A DNA stretch of 64,000 nt from Mytilus edulis (lineage: Eukaryota > Mollusca > Bivalvia > Mytilida > Mytilidae): NCBI RefSeq assembly GCF_963676685.1, contig NC_092356.1:41813601-41877600 (forward strand), given 5' to 3'. Positions 1 through 11,960 of the stretch are shown piece by piece. The notes under the pieces were generated by a model. That model was not told the origin of the DNA, did not search any database, and saw only the letters and a list, made by a program, of their open reading frames with translations. Each line of letters begins with the position of its first letter. Position 1 is the first letter of the stretch. The translations under genes and the position numbers were made by a program.

Positions 1-720
1 CGAATGAAAAATAAAATTGAGAATGGAAATGGGGAATGTGTCAAAGAGACAACAACCCGACCAAATAAAAAACAACAGCAGAAGGTCACCAACAGGTCTT
101 CAATGTAGCGAGAAATTCCCGCACCCGGAGGCGTCCTTCAGCTGGCCCCTAAACAAATATATACTAGTTCAGTGATAATGAACGCCATACTAATTTCCAA
201 ATTGTACACAAGAAACTAAAATTAAAATAATACAAGACTAACAAAGGCCAGAGGCTCCTGACTTGGGACAGGCGCAAAAATGCGGCGGGGTTAAACATGT
301 TTGTGAGATCTCAACCCTCCCCCTATACCTCTAACCAATGTAGAAAAGTAAACGCATAACAATACGCACATTAAAATTCAGTTCAAGAGAAGTCCGAGTC
401 TGATGTCAGAAGATGTAACCAAAGAAAATAAACAAAATGACAATAATACATAAATAACAACAGACTACTAGCAGTTAACAGACATGCCAGCTCCAGACTT
501 CAATTAAACTGACTGAAAGATTATGATTTCATCATATGTACATCAGGCACAATCCTTCCCGTTAGGGGTTTAGTATCATACCATCATAACATATATGAGA
601 AGAACATAACCCGTGTCATGCCAACAACTGTTTTTAGAATAAATGTGTTTAGTTCCGACGCAAAGACCTTATCAGTGACTCAATATTAACGCCAAAATAT
701 GCAATCTTTAATGACTTGAC
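1..720 (+). repeat. Dispersed repeat, family R2 (long copy)
   Basis: This stretch opens with the phrase GGAATGTGTCAAAGAGACA and continues through a GC-richer patch near 116-150. A near-identical shorter copy lies at 27,812-28,087. A more diverged long copy lies at 29,466-30,110, including the later part (compare 541-720 with 29,925-30,085). Reverse-complement pieces occur at about 20,005-20,175, 45,545-45,700 and 55,920-56,060. I see no coding potential. It looks like a multi-copy bivalve interspersed element; the class is not established. Confidence 0.75.
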
Positions 721-1189
721 AACAGTATCGTAATTATATCCCTTCTTAATAAGTCTATTCAAAGGTTTTTTAAGTTTCTGAGGTGAATACTGACACCTTT
801 GAGTATGCTTAACACATTAAATAGCATGCTAGAAATGTTCATTAATTTACTTTGTAGAACATCACCAGTGTCTGAGCAGAAAGTTGACGAAACAGGGGTA
901 TGTCAAAAAACGTCTCGTCTTTTTTCCTTAAAAAAGTTCATCAGAAGATATCAAACCTTGTTGATATATATTCAACGTGACGTGGCTCTGTATTTATAAA
1001 TCCCGTCATTGTGTTATTGTGCAATGGTAACACAAGATTATTGTATTTTGTATTCTTGTCTTTCAATTTTGCTAATGTGCATTATCTACATTAAATGGTC
1101 TAAATGACTTTTTGAGTTTCCTTGTTTCATAATTGTTTGTTTTATTGTGATTTAGAATAGAACATAATGTTGACTGCTATACCCCAATT

Positions 1190-1450
1190 TTTGACATTTT
1201 TACCAATTGTTTCTGTTTTTTTTGTTCACACATCGTTGTCATTATAATTGAATTTCAAGCGACTGTCATACAAGTGAGTGTCTTTTTTTTAGTTAGCTAT
1301 ATAACAAGTTTAATCTACCATTTTCTGCGTATGAAATACCTGTACTTATTCAGAAATATGACAGTTGTTATCCTTTCGTTTGATGTGTTTGAGATTTTGA
1401 TTTTGCCATTTGATCAGTGAACTTCCGTTTTGAATTCTGAGTTCTGATTC
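1190..1450 (+). repeat. Dispersed repeat, family R3
   Basis: Recognised by repetition inside the window: similar copies at 33,060-33,360, 25,140-25,440 (diverged), 16,470-16,640 (partial) and in reverse at 38,810-39,120. A typical internal phrase is AATATGACAGTTGTTATCC. Non-coding. Here it is part of the duplicated PhyH block and of the inverted arms that flank copy 2. Confidence 0.7.
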
Positions 1451-1757
1451 TTGTGATTTAACTTTTTGCTCGAAATGAGCGATCGTGTGCGAAATATTCA
1501 ATCGTGTGCCAAAATACTAATTGTGTGCTTAATTTTCATCTAAAATTGAAGTTTGTATGAAGTATTTGTTAAAAGAAAATACGTAAGTCTAAAAGTGCTG
1601 TTAGGCTAACTACTTAAAATATGAAAACACCACGTTTATTAATCGTATGCGTTCGAAGGGCTGTTTTCCCTTCATCAGGAACACTCAAACCAATTATTTG
1701 AAAGCCGATGGTTTTAGGAACCGACGTTGGAATAGCTGTATGATAAAAATACATTAA

Positions 1758-4700
1758 GGGCATATCCAACAGTTTATTTTTGACGGTGAGAATTTTTTCC
1801 CGTAAAGATATTTCATTCTTCAATTGACAGAGAATAAAATTTTGCCAAAAAAAATATTTGTTGTCGATTTCGTTTTTGCAAAAAATACTGCTGAAAATTG
1901 GACATTTTTGCAATTTTGAAGAAACAAACGTTTTTTATTTAAAAAAAATAAATATGATTTTTTAATCAAGATATACTTATATAATGGGGCTCAAATTGAA
2001 GCAACATAGTTCAAGATGGTTAGAAAAATCTAACTTTACCATTTAAAGAATTAATTCTTACTCAAATAAAGCCAAAAACGTAATGGTTATCCCGAAAAAC
2101 GGCAAGAAATGTACATTTGAAATGCACATTTTAGATTTTTTTAAATATTTCTAACGGTGTCGATTTGACCAAAGTAAGATATGTTATTCTTTGAAAAAAA
2201 TGGAACGTCATAACGTTTTGAAAAATATTTGTCACCATACTCGTTTTTGAGAAAAATCCAGTAATATAATATTGTTTACGCTATCCCTTCCGTAAGCCTC
2301 ACAAATTGCGCCAAAAATAAGACGTTTCGGGACGTAACGTTATATTTCCCCGCTAATTTTTCAAAGGCAGTGCGACGTTGTTGCAGACTGTGACTTTGTT
2401 GGATAGTTGTCTCGATAGCACTCATATCACATCTTCTTATTTATAATGGACCAGTATCTGTACGAGATAATAATTCAGTTAGCTTTACTATTGTGTTCGT
2501 CAAAATTGTGAAACATGCAAACAATTAATCCGAATAATTCAGTCGTTATATTCCGCTGATCTAAGATTACAAGTAGGAGAGATCGATTACGGGGAGGGAC
2601 TGAATTATTCGGGTTAGCAAACCATGGAATTACAAACTATTAATGTAAAATAGTCCCTGTCTCTGGTATACGGTATTTCATCCCCCTTTTAAAACAAACG
2701 AATTACACGATAGAAATCCGTTTCTGTGTGTCGGTCTATAGTACAAAGCAGGGTTAATTTTCATATTTTATTTACATTTGATGTTTTTGTTCTGATTATT
2801 CATTTTATATGCCACTTGACGTCCGTCATCCATAATCATTATTTATTTTACCGTTACTTTACAAAGAAGTGTTTTTCTTGCACTGATTTATATTACACTG
2901 TCTATATAATTTCACATATCGAAATCAATAAAGAGCATGTGAAATTTTGCAACCAAACACTTGTCTAAAATCTCTCCGACTCTATATTATATATTAATGT
3001 TGCAGTTTTTTTTTTCTTTCTTTACAGGCTTCTAGCTATAAAAAAATCTGTATGTTGACTCTTAGTGTTTTGAATTATATGTGTCGTTGGGTTGCTGTCG
3101 TATTAATGTATACCTTTAAAATCTTTTTCATAAAAAAAGGATTGATTGGGTATAGAAATATTCACATCTCTGGACTGCTCCCGTCCAACTGTTACGTGTA
3201 TATATCTCAGATGTATAAATTTGCAGCCTCGTTTAGTCGAAATAAAAATGTCGTAATATCAGACGCATAGAGTAAGGAGAGTTTCGCGCTATCTATACGT
3301 TAAAATACCATCTAAATAAATGGTTGAAGCGATATACGAACTTCGAATAAAATCTATAAACAACAACAAAGGTCACATGAATCTTCAAATAAGTCGCATC
3401 TGTTGCGCCTTTAGCAGTTGTAGATGAAAAAAATACTTTGATTAACAAAACAGTTCAGTAAGACATTAACTTAGAGAATAAACGAAACGGCCGAAAAATG
3501 TTGAATGTTATTATAAATTGTGGCCATTTTTTTCGTGTTTTTTTGCTTTTATGACATATTTACAATATATAAGTATATGAAATTGACACGGTAATTTTTC
3601 CACATAAACGAGCCTGACTGCCGTGGTAAAACGCTTCAATATATGAGTTATTGCATATATACACAATGGAAATTGTTTTATGTTCTACTGCCCTCTACAT
3701 AGTTAGGCTGCATACAATGTAACCACTGATGTAGACATTGATTATTCAAACAAATGAATTCAAAGAGAAAGATGCGGAAAAAAATTCTAAAATTTTCGTT
3801 TAGAAATAAGATACAAAATAAAAATAAAATACCAAAACTGAAGTACTGTTTGAGACACTTATCAGTTGAGAACTAATGATTATGCATCACTATATGAAAC
3901 TGATGAATTGATTGCTCCCGTGCTCCAGTGGCAAACATCTCACGCATATTTACGACGAGGCGAGAATGGATCTGAAGTAAATGATTGATAAATGAACATT
4001 ATCAAGATATAAAGAGTGTACTAGCGGTAAAATGTATGCCGTACTAGATAAAGTTGAATAATGATCAAAATATTGACTTAGGCTATTAGCCCCCCACCCC
4101 CAATTTCGAATTATGATATTTCGATGGCTGGTTTTTTTTTCAATCCTGTTATGGACCCGCTGACTTAAGAGGGCGTGTCTAATTAGTCAAGACCTACACT
4201 GGTTTTTTGTTTGTTAAATTATATTTATTCCCTCATACATAAGTAAACACCAACATCGTCAGATATTTTCCACTTGTATGTCAGTGTATATATTACAATG
4301 TCTTCCTAGTTCAATGTTTTTTTATTACTGTGTCATCTTTTGTTTTACATTGTTTTCCGGTTAAAGGTCGTATTTATTTAAAGAGCTACTGTAAATATAT
4401 TAGCACTTCAACGCAAAGCTAGATGCATGATAAATGTTAGTTTTACGCCGTATTTTATTTTTCTCAAGAAACCATTTTTTTTTCATCTTTCTCAAGTAAA
4501 ACCAAACTTTGAGTTTTTTTTTTTTTATCCTGAATGACAATCTCTCGGAAAAGTTTGGTAAAGAACTAATTACAATTTGTGTTGCATTCTAATCCAATGA
4601 TAAATCATTACGCATTTCCTTTCTACTGTATTGAAGATAATTTTCATAAAACGGAAACTTAAGTGAGTATGGTCTAGTAATGATTAAGATAATTGTAGTT

Positions 4701-4933
4701 CTTTTAAATAATAGACAAAAAGGACAAAGATATCTTTTAAGTTTTGAGTTCTAGTTCTGTTAATATTCTGTATGAGTTTTTTTGCCGATTCCCGCCGTGC
4801 CCTTTCCTTTGAGGAAAGAAACCGCCCTTTCCAGACGGCCATTATGACGTCGTTGAAAAACCGTGAAATTACGGGGAACAATAGACGACGGTTACGTTTG
4901 TTATTACCTCCCCTGAAACTGTTGGATATGCCC
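1758..4933. mobile_element. 3.2-kb TTAA-specific DNA transposon, no transposase seen
   Basis: Both ends carry the same 18-bp inverted repeat, GGGCATATCCAACAGTTT, and are flanked by TTAA at 1,754-1,757 and 4,934-4,937. The homologous arm at 38,490-38,515 (reverse orientation) and the one at 33,650-33,670 read straight through with a single TTAA, so the empty site is visible in the same window. TTAA target duplication is typical of the piggyBac and Kolobok superfamilies; a GGG start may favour Kolobok, but I cannot decide. No long reading frame resembling a transposase is present, so it looks non-autonomous. It contains a small palindrome (2,530-2,612) and a scrap of the R4 repeat end near 2,390-2,440. 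Confidence 0.85.
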
Positions 4934-5311
4934 TTAAAAGAAGTCAAATCATACTAAGGTCAACTTTGCCTGAGGGACTTAAAACCTTCGTCTCTTTATA
5001 ATTTCAAAATTTATAAACGGACAATTTTGGACGGTTTTTTTTATATAAATCATGTCAGTATCGAAGTACTAACTACTGATATGGGGATACCTTCGGGGAC
5101 TGAAAGTCCACCAGCAGAGTATCGAACTTGTGTTGAAAAAAAAACACGTAACAAATTGCATGCGTCCGAAACGATTTTATCGATTTACCTTCATCTGGAT
5201 TGCTCGATAACTTTTTCCCGTTACATTCGATTTTCAGATTCAGCTTTTATGTGAAATAAACCTTGTTAAATAGCCAAACATTATGAATGACAACGTGAAT
5301 TTTGTTCAAAG

Positions 5312-5652
5312 GGACAAGTAGTTATCAAAGGTACCAGGATTATAATTTAGTACGCCAGACGCGTGTTTCGTCTACATAAGACTCATCAGTGACGCTCATA
5401 TCAAAATATTTATTAAGCCAAACAAGTAAAAATTTGAAGAGCATTGAGGATCCAAAATTCCAAAAAGTTGTGCCAAATACGGCTAAGGTAATCTATGCCT
5501 GGGATAAGAAAATCCTTAGTTTTCGAAAAATTCAAAGTTTTGTTAACAGGAAATTTGTAAAAATGACCACATTATTGATATTCATGTCAACACCGAAGTG
5601 TTGACTACTGGGCTGGTGATACCCTCGGGGACGAAACGTCCACCAGCAGTGA
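5312..5652 (+). repeat. Dispersed repeat, family R1
   Basis: A unit of about 340 bp that starts with TTATCAAAGGTACCAGGATT, contains the conserved core ACGCGTGTTTCGTCTACA and ends with GGGGACGAAACGTCCACC. Other copies: 20,417-20,790, 25,576-25,917 and 25,918-26,285 (a head-to-tail pair), plus a reversed scrap at 7,494-7,573. At this site PhyH copy 2 instead has a different but related repeat at 34,036-34,330. Near the unit's end lies a hairpin, GGACG-AAA-CGTCC, within a wider GCTGGTG/CACCAGC pair. Class unknown. Confidence 0.75.
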
Positions 5653-5706
5653 TCGTATGCAAAAGACGAAATTAAGACTTAGTTATAAACAATATGACAT
5701 CGACTA

Positions 5707-6095
5707 CGTACCGATTATCAGGTTGTCTGCATGTTGATATCGTAAAGTATCAGCTGCGAGACATAATATGAAGCTTTTTGTCGAGTAAGCACAGCGAACG
5801 AGATCAAAAAGCCTTCATATTATGTCGAGCAGCTGATATTTTACAATATTAATATGCCGATAACCTGATAATCGATTTATCGGGCTGTAAGTATTGTCTT
5901 TGTTTCACCAGCAACCGGAAGTTGACTTGATAAGTTCGGGTCAAACTTATCAACGTCGGTTCAAACATTATGACGTCGCTGATATGTCCGGGTCAAAGTT
6001 ATAAAGGCCAGGTCAACGTATTTGACGTCACAAAGCCGTTATATGGAGTTTTATTAAGAGCTGACCAGATTGATATAGACAGTTAGACGACCGAT
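5707..6095. mobile_element. Foldback insertion in PhyH copy 1
   Basis: PhyH copy 2 (near 34,385) passes directly from ACATCGACTA to an AAGATTATCC-like sequence; copy 1 has about 390 extra bases at this point. The first 160 bases (about 5,714-5,872) form a long imperfect palindrome with arms of roughly 70 bases, e.g. CGATTATCAGGTT near the start and AACCTGATAATCG near the end. No coding frame. It behaves like a foldback or MITE-type insertion; target duplication is not clear to me. Confidence 0.65.
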
Positions 6096-6366
6096 AAATA
6101 AGATTATCCATCTTTCGTTTAGACCTGTTTCTAGAATATTGTAAATCTAAGGACGTTAACGATGAAAGCTTAATCAAACGGGTACCATTAAACATAGATT
6201 GACAGCAACAAACTAGTGCCGTAAAGTGATGTGACAGCTTGTGAATGTAATCGGATCTAATTTTGTAAACATTATTGTATTATAGTACTTTGCAAGGTTC
6301 ATTTTATAGTAATCGACTTAAAGTGAGATTTGAGTGATTAAGGTCACGTTGATTTCTTCCACAACA

Positions 6367-9300
6367 ATGGATAGGTGTGTATGTGCATTCAAATACTTTT
6401 AATGTTGTTTTTACAGGTTTTATATGTTATATAGATTGTACCTAAAGTAAACAAACATTTTTGTTTGTATTTGAGAGGTTGAAGAAGTATTATTTTGTGG
6501 AAGGAAGATTTGGAATTGGCACAATTTGATTGATAAAGGTCACATTGATTTCATCTACAACAATGGACAGGTGTGTATATGCATTGACATACTTTTAATG
6601 GTGTTTAAAGGTTATACAGATTTATGTTTATACCTTAAGGAGGCTCGAGGGTATAAAAATTTCAGAAAAAAATTAAACATTTGTTTTTCATTACAAATCT
6701 TATTTATTACCTTTTGTAGTTGTTACTTTATCATATGGGACAAAACAATTCAAAACAATTAATTCGTGTTGGCCCCAGATGACTTTTAAAATGTAAACAT
6801 CATTGAAAAAGTTCCAAATTATCTCCCTTTGGTGGAAAAATGCCATTTTTTTGGCTTTAAAATTTAAATATCTCTTTTAACTCATCGGTGACCTATATTT
6901 TTTAATAGAATTTCGATATATGCTGTACTTAAACTAAATTATTGTAAAATTTGAGCGATTTCTGTATTAAATTTCTTTTTTTATTTCGATATTACCTTTA
7001 TTTCTCCTATTAGGTCAACAGAAAAAAACACTTTTACAAAGATGTATGCTTCTTTCGAAGGCAGATTGTGAGCGCAAATGAACGGTAGCCCCATTTTTTT
7101 ATTTTATTTTTCTATTAACTATAATATAAAGTTCATTTATAGAAAAATATAGAGAAATCCTATATAAATGATTTAGACCCGCGAACCCTCTTAAATATAC
7201 AAACGTCTAGAGGATGCAGAGGCATTTTGTTCAAAGAGGATTTATCAAGGGATTTACTACCGGACTGTGGGAGTCAAAGGATGACCATATATATATACCC
7301 TTGTCAACTCATGGGTAAATTTGAACAATTTATTTAATTGTTTCCATATTATTCTACGCACTAATGAGATTTCCTACCTTTTTGAAATAATTTTGAAGGT
7401 ATGCTAGTAATTAAATATCTTCGGAAGACTTATTACTTTAAACTTATTGAACCTAGAACAAACTGTATAAGTAGCAAAATATCGATATATTGTCACTAAT
7501 GAGTCTTTTGTAGACGAAACGCGCGTCTGGCGTATATACTAAATTTAGTCCTGGTATATATGATGAGTTTATTTAGTACTCACAGTCACTGAAAGATAGT
7601 TCAAAAATCTACACTATACAGTTTTTCGAAGATTAGAATATCAATCAGTATAAATCGTACGGGTAATTCAAAGGGTAAAAAGAAGTTTAAATGGATTGTG
7701 TCTAAATGTCGTTACTCTTCAAACAAAATCAACATATAGTTGCATGTGATTATCCGTTTGTGATAAGAACTATACAGATACAACACAACTTCCAAACCAA
7801 GCTTTCAACCACGTGTCTTATTTTTAGGGGAGATCTTTAAACATTGAACAAAACTTTACACTCATTATTTTCAGAGCAGAGGTAGTAAGAGAATTAGAAA
7901 CAAAAGGATACAGTGTCATCCCGAATGTTTTGACCGACAAAGAATGCGAAAAGTATAAATCAATTTACAAGGCTTGGGTTGAAAGATTTGGAGATGAGAG
8001 GCCTTACTGGGATAAATCATTGATGCAACAATATAGGTTGTCACACTGTGAACCCACATGGAATGTCAGACTTGCATCGAAACCTGTATTTGCTTCCATA
8101 TGGAAAACTGATAAATTGTTGACCAGTATGGACGGTATTGCGATTGGTGAACCTCCTGAATTAAGTAAGAACAATAAACTGATTATAGAATAAGAGAAAT
8201 GAATTTTGACTCAATAAAAAGAATAAATAAGTTCAGAAGTTTTATGCAAAAATCATGTGAATGTATTTAAAATTTTAACGCATTCTCATTCTCAATCGAT
8301 GTGACCAAAATATGAAAATATGAGTGAATTAGAATTTGGAAACAGGACACATTATTAAGCAATGCAATGACAGAATTCAGCATTTTTTAATACCGAAGAT
8401 ACAACAATTGATACATGTAGATTTTATAAAATTACTTATCAAAGACTAAAGTACAAACAAAAAAGGAACCTTTTTTATTATTCAGAAATTTTTATAGTAG
8501 ATAGAAGATTTTAGGTGAAAGAGTAGAAGGGTCAACAGATTGAATCTATCACTTGAAACCCAACGGTACATTTAGTAGGAACACATTGGCCTACATAAAA
8601 AAAATTGATAAAGTCGTTTAAAATTTTGTTATTTATGTTCGATCACATGCAAAGAGAACATCGGCTCAAGGACATAGTTCTTGGATTTATCATAAGAGGG
8701 ATCGGGACTGTATTCATATATCATGCAAAGCCATCAAATTTCCTACCCACAATGCGTCTGAAATCCAGATGGAACTAGGGATAACCATATTTCCCAACAC
8801 ATAAAGAAGTAAGTATACACCTGATTTTAAAACACTGCAACACTTAGGAAATACGAGGTCTAAAAGAATAGAAACGATTTTGTCGTATTTCTTTTAGGTT
8901 TCGATCGGAAGTAAAGAAAACTTCTAATATATATGAATAATTACCGTCAATTGAACCAGTAATGCTTCTCGTTTGTAGGAAACACTGATTTTGGTGATCC
9001 TAATTCCAATTGGTTTCACATGGACCAGGGTAGCTGGAGAGAAGGTCTCCATGTGTACCAAGGAGCTGTTTACTTGGAAGAAACAACAGAAACTGACTAT
9101 TGCTTTCGAGTTCTTGAAAATTCCATACAGTTTCATAAAGAGTTCTATGAAAGTTTTCCAAAGGCTGTTATAGAAGCTGCAGGTGAAGACTTCTATCGTC
9201 TGACAAAGGAGCATTTTGATTGGTATTTATCTAAAGGTTGTAAAATTAAGAAAGTTCCAGTTCCAAAAGGCGGTATTGTTTTGTGGGATTCCAGAACGAT

Positions 9301-9694
9301 CCATGACAACAAAGCGCCTATCTTTGGCAGACCAAATTCAGACAGATGGCGATTCGTTGTTTTTGTTTGCATGGCACCTGCAGTCTGGGCAACGGAACGG
9401 GATATTGAAATGAAAAAGAAAGCCTATAACGAAATGGTTGCTACTGCCCATTGGCCATCACAAGGAGTTTGGACTTTCCCGAAGACTTCAGAAAGAGAGG
9501 CTACTAAAAAATTTGCACACTTGGAAATAATTGAAGAACTCCCTGAAGTAGCTAAAACGAAAGAAGTTTTACAAATGGTTGGAATTGAAAAATATGACTT
9601 TGACGATGGACTACCAAATGATCCAGGTTGGAATCCAAAATGGTCAGTAGACCCAAATACGCAAAAAATTAAAAGCAGTGTATATTTTGCTTGA
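6367..9694 (+). CDS. PhyH-like Fe(II)/2-oxoglutarate dioxygenase, copy 1
   Basis: Three exons: 6,367-6,374 (or the alternative 6,563-6,570), 7,875-8,164 and 8,979-9,694. Summed length is 1014 bases, giving 337 residues with frame kept through a phase-2 and a phase-1 intron. The first exon supplies only M-D and two bases of R. The last exon begins with the iron-binding HxD motif (His113, Asp115, in WFHMDQ); the distal histidine is His208 in SRTIHDNKAP, and Arg222 or Arg224 may bind 2-oxoglutarate. This facial triad and the total length fit the PhyH superfamily, whose members hydroxylate small molecules; the substrate here is unknown. No peroxisomal targeting motif is evident. The product is about 97% identical to copy 2 by eye. 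Residue 100 is Arg here and Gly in copy 2, at the exon 2/3 junction. ATTAAA at 9,741 may serve polyadenylation. Confidence 0.85.
6563..6570 (+). other. Alternative first coding exon of PhyH copy 1
   Basis: The eight bases ATGGACAG followed by GTGTGT repeat the structure of the exon at 6,367 (ATGGATAG, GTGTGT) 196 bases upstream. Flanks match over roughly 90 bases (AAGGTCACATTGATTTC before, TGCATT...ACTTTTAATG after), so the first exon was duplicated in tandem. Both versions encode M-D plus two bases of Arg; the GAT/GAC difference is synonymous. Either can splice in frame to 7,875. Copy 2 has the same pair at 34,651 and 34,845. Confidence 0.6.
6639..7190. mobile_element. 552-bp TTAA-flanked MITE
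   Basis: Flanked by TTAA at 6,635-6,638 and 7,191-7,194. PhyH copy 2 has the unfilled site at about 34,915 (ACCTTAAATATAC). The ends form an imperfect inverted repeat: GGAGGCTCGAGGGT at the left, and GAGGGTTCGCGGGT when the right end is read in reverse. No coding frame. It is a second TTAA-specific insertion in the same gene copy, with ends unlike the 3.2-kb element beyond the initial G-rich bases. Confidence 0.75.
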
Positions 9695-11639
9695 AATGAA
9701 AATAAGGACGTTTTTTCAACTTATAAATATATAGCAGAATATTAAACAGTATAGAAACACTAATGTCAGCTGACTTCATGTATCCAGGTGTGTCCTGTAA
9801 ACTTATCGTTATTAAATATGAATCGAGTTTCATGTTGAAAACAGACAATGATTCGCCTCTTTGATTAAAATGGTTGCTACATTGGTATATAACGATTAGA
9901 GCCGGAAGCAGTACTGAGGTCATTCCAACCTTTAGACCTTAACACGTTCCGTTTTTACAATTTCATTTCTCTATCTTTATATACCAATGATAAATATATT
10001 CTGCTGCATTTCTTAGAGTTTAGGTATCTAATAATTTAAAAATATGCAATTTTGATGATTAGAATTACTAATTTTGTATTCCAATTATTGATTAACAACA
10101 GATCAATATAGCACTGATTTTACAAGTTATATTCCACTCTCATTCTTGTGTGTAAAACGATTCTAATTTTCATCTTAGAACAGATGATGATCCATCAAAA
10201 ATCATTTTGAGACATAATTTGCCGAAATTTTTATTTTATGTAGTGTAGACAGAAAGTATTATATAAGTAGCTCTATGAAAATGGAAATCAACTTATTGCT
10301 GATTACTACTAGAAGTTTGACGTCCTTTCATGCAATAGCCTCATCTCTGTTTTTCAAGATGGTACCGTGATAACTTATCATATTTACGTGTTCATCTTTA
10401 TAATAAACTCTGTAAATTCAGAGATTCAAATTTTTTTTAAATTTGCAACAGGACAGCCATCTCAAAAATAAAGAGTTAAAATTTTGATTTCATAGCATTA
10501 TCATTTGAAAGCAGCATGTCATCTCTTTTGTTCACAAATTGCAATAACGAACGTCAGTGAAAGATTAAACTCTCAGAACTTATAGCACTTGCTGCTTTTG
10601 TTTCTGTAATTGATGTAAGTTCGAGTCTATTTTAAACGAGTTGCCATCTAACTAACAATCGAAATGGCCGATTAACATACGACTTGATCTAGACATAAAT
10701 CAAGAAATAACTACACCGAAAGGCACGTACAGTCGTATCAACAGTGATTTTCATAGCTCACTTCATTTCATGTCAATGATTAAAAATATGTCAATCGTCG
10801 ATTTACCTAAATAAGAATGATTTTGTGTGCACAATCCTTTTATAAAATTTATCTTTCCCGTTACTACTATGGAGTAATTGAAGGTCTCATTTGAAAAAGT
10901 GTTAGATTGCACAGGGTCAATTGTAAAATCGTTATTACTATTCTATATACTGCGTTGTCAGTTTATATTCGACTAACATTGTATGTGCCTGCTCCAACTC
11001 AGGAGCATGTAGTTCAATGGTTTTCGTTTGTTGATGTCTTTTATATGTGTTTTCGTAGTTTATTTTGTTTTAAAATAGGCTGTTTTTTTTCTCAATTGAA
11101 CTGTTTTGTATTTTTCAATTCATGGACTATTGTAGCCGACAATACCGTAATACTGTATGTTTTTTCTCATTGTTGAAGATTATATGGTTGCCTATATATA
11201 ATTGCTTACATCCACTACATTTGAACTTTGTTGGATAGTTGACTCATTTGCATTAATACCAAATCTCCTTATTAAAAGTTGAGGGGTGTGTGTGTTTCTT
11301 TGGAAAATTTCAATGTTTTTCTCCCAGGTCACCCAGTTTGAATAGAATATTTTGACATTTTGCTGTGCTCTTGGATTTGAGTTAAGAGCCAACCAAAGCT
11401 CACGGCCTGTTGTTGGGTAGTTGATGACTATATGGTAAGCTCTGGATGTCTTTTCGAGTATTGCATACGGTGATTTGGTGATGTCTTCATGCCATGCATT
11501 GTCCCATTACTTTATATAGACATCTTATCAGTCAACCTGATCTATCAAGTAGCTCTCCTCGCCTTTTGTATAGTCAGACGAAAAACAAGATATAAACTGA
11601 CTTAGCTTGGTATATACATGTTTATTTAATATACTCATA
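9695..11639. other. Intergenic, no gene supported
   Basis: To 10,232 this is the 3' flank shared with PhyH copy 2. Beyond that it is AT-rich unique or decayed sequence. About 10,980-11,280 is a weakened reverse-orientation relative of family R4 (compare 31,600-31,905). The open frames at 10,907 and 11,192 fall in or next to that repeat and show no domain. Confidence 0.6.
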
Positions 11640-11646
11640 TAATTAT

Positions 11647-11960
11647 AAAAAAGAAGATGTGGTATGATTGTCAATGAGACAACTCTCCACAAGAGACAAA
11701 CATAACACAGAAATTATCAACTATAGGTCATCGTACGGCCTTCAACAATGAGCAAAGCCCATACCACATAGTCAGATATAAAAGGCCCCGAAATGACAAT
11801 GTAAAACAATTCAAACAAGAAAACTAACTTATTTATGCACAAAAATTGAACGAAAAACAAAAATGTAACACATAAACAAACGACAACCACTGAATTACAG
11901 GCTCCTGACTTGGGACAGGCACATACATTTTGAATGTGGCGGGGTAATAAATATGTTAGC
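11647..11960 (+). repeat. Dispersed repeat, family R4
   Basis: Starts with GATGTGGTATGATTGTCAAT and ends near TGAATGTGGCGGGGT. Its reverse complement is at 31,560-31,905, a diverged forward copy at 24,535-24,715, and a start fragment at 24,717. The family is non-coding. Its CAGGCTCCTGACTTGGGACA phrase is shared with R2 (about 254-275), so the two families may be related or composite. Confidence 0.75.

Larger units (their letters stand above)
802..10232 (+). repeat. Segmental duplication, copy 1 (PhyH block)
   Basis: Homologous to 32,678-37,904. Similarity starts at the phrase AGTATGCTTAA and ends just after CCGAAATTTT, where the two copies diverge abruptly. Exons, introns, upstream and downstream flanks are all shared. 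This copy is longer because it carries extra insertions: 1,758-4,933 (TTAA element), about 5,312-5,652 (R1 repeat), about 5,707-6,095 (foldback) and 6,639-7,190 (second TTAA element). A short R1 scrap at about 7,494-7,573 is also missing from copy 2. Confidence 0.85.

Noticed and set aside
799..999. 66-residue open frame (+)
   Set aside because: The paralogous stretch at 32,683 has an extra A that breaks the frame, and no domain is visible.
2726..3270. Two short frames inside the 3.2-kb element as a transposase
   Set aside because: Each is under 90 residues, with no catalytic motif or conserved order; treated as chance frames.
3915..3975. tRNA-like wording near CCCGTGCTCCAGTGGCAAAC
   Set aside because: No B box and no cloverleaf could be drawn.
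5027..5254. 75-residue frame (+), with an antisense frame at 33,771-33,959
   Set aside because: Part of the non-coding inverted-arm repeat; the reading is not maintained among the three copies.
8924..9214. Minus-strand frame of 96 residues, repeated at 36,593-36,883
   Set aside because: Antisense to PhyH exon 3; conserved only because the exon is duplicated.
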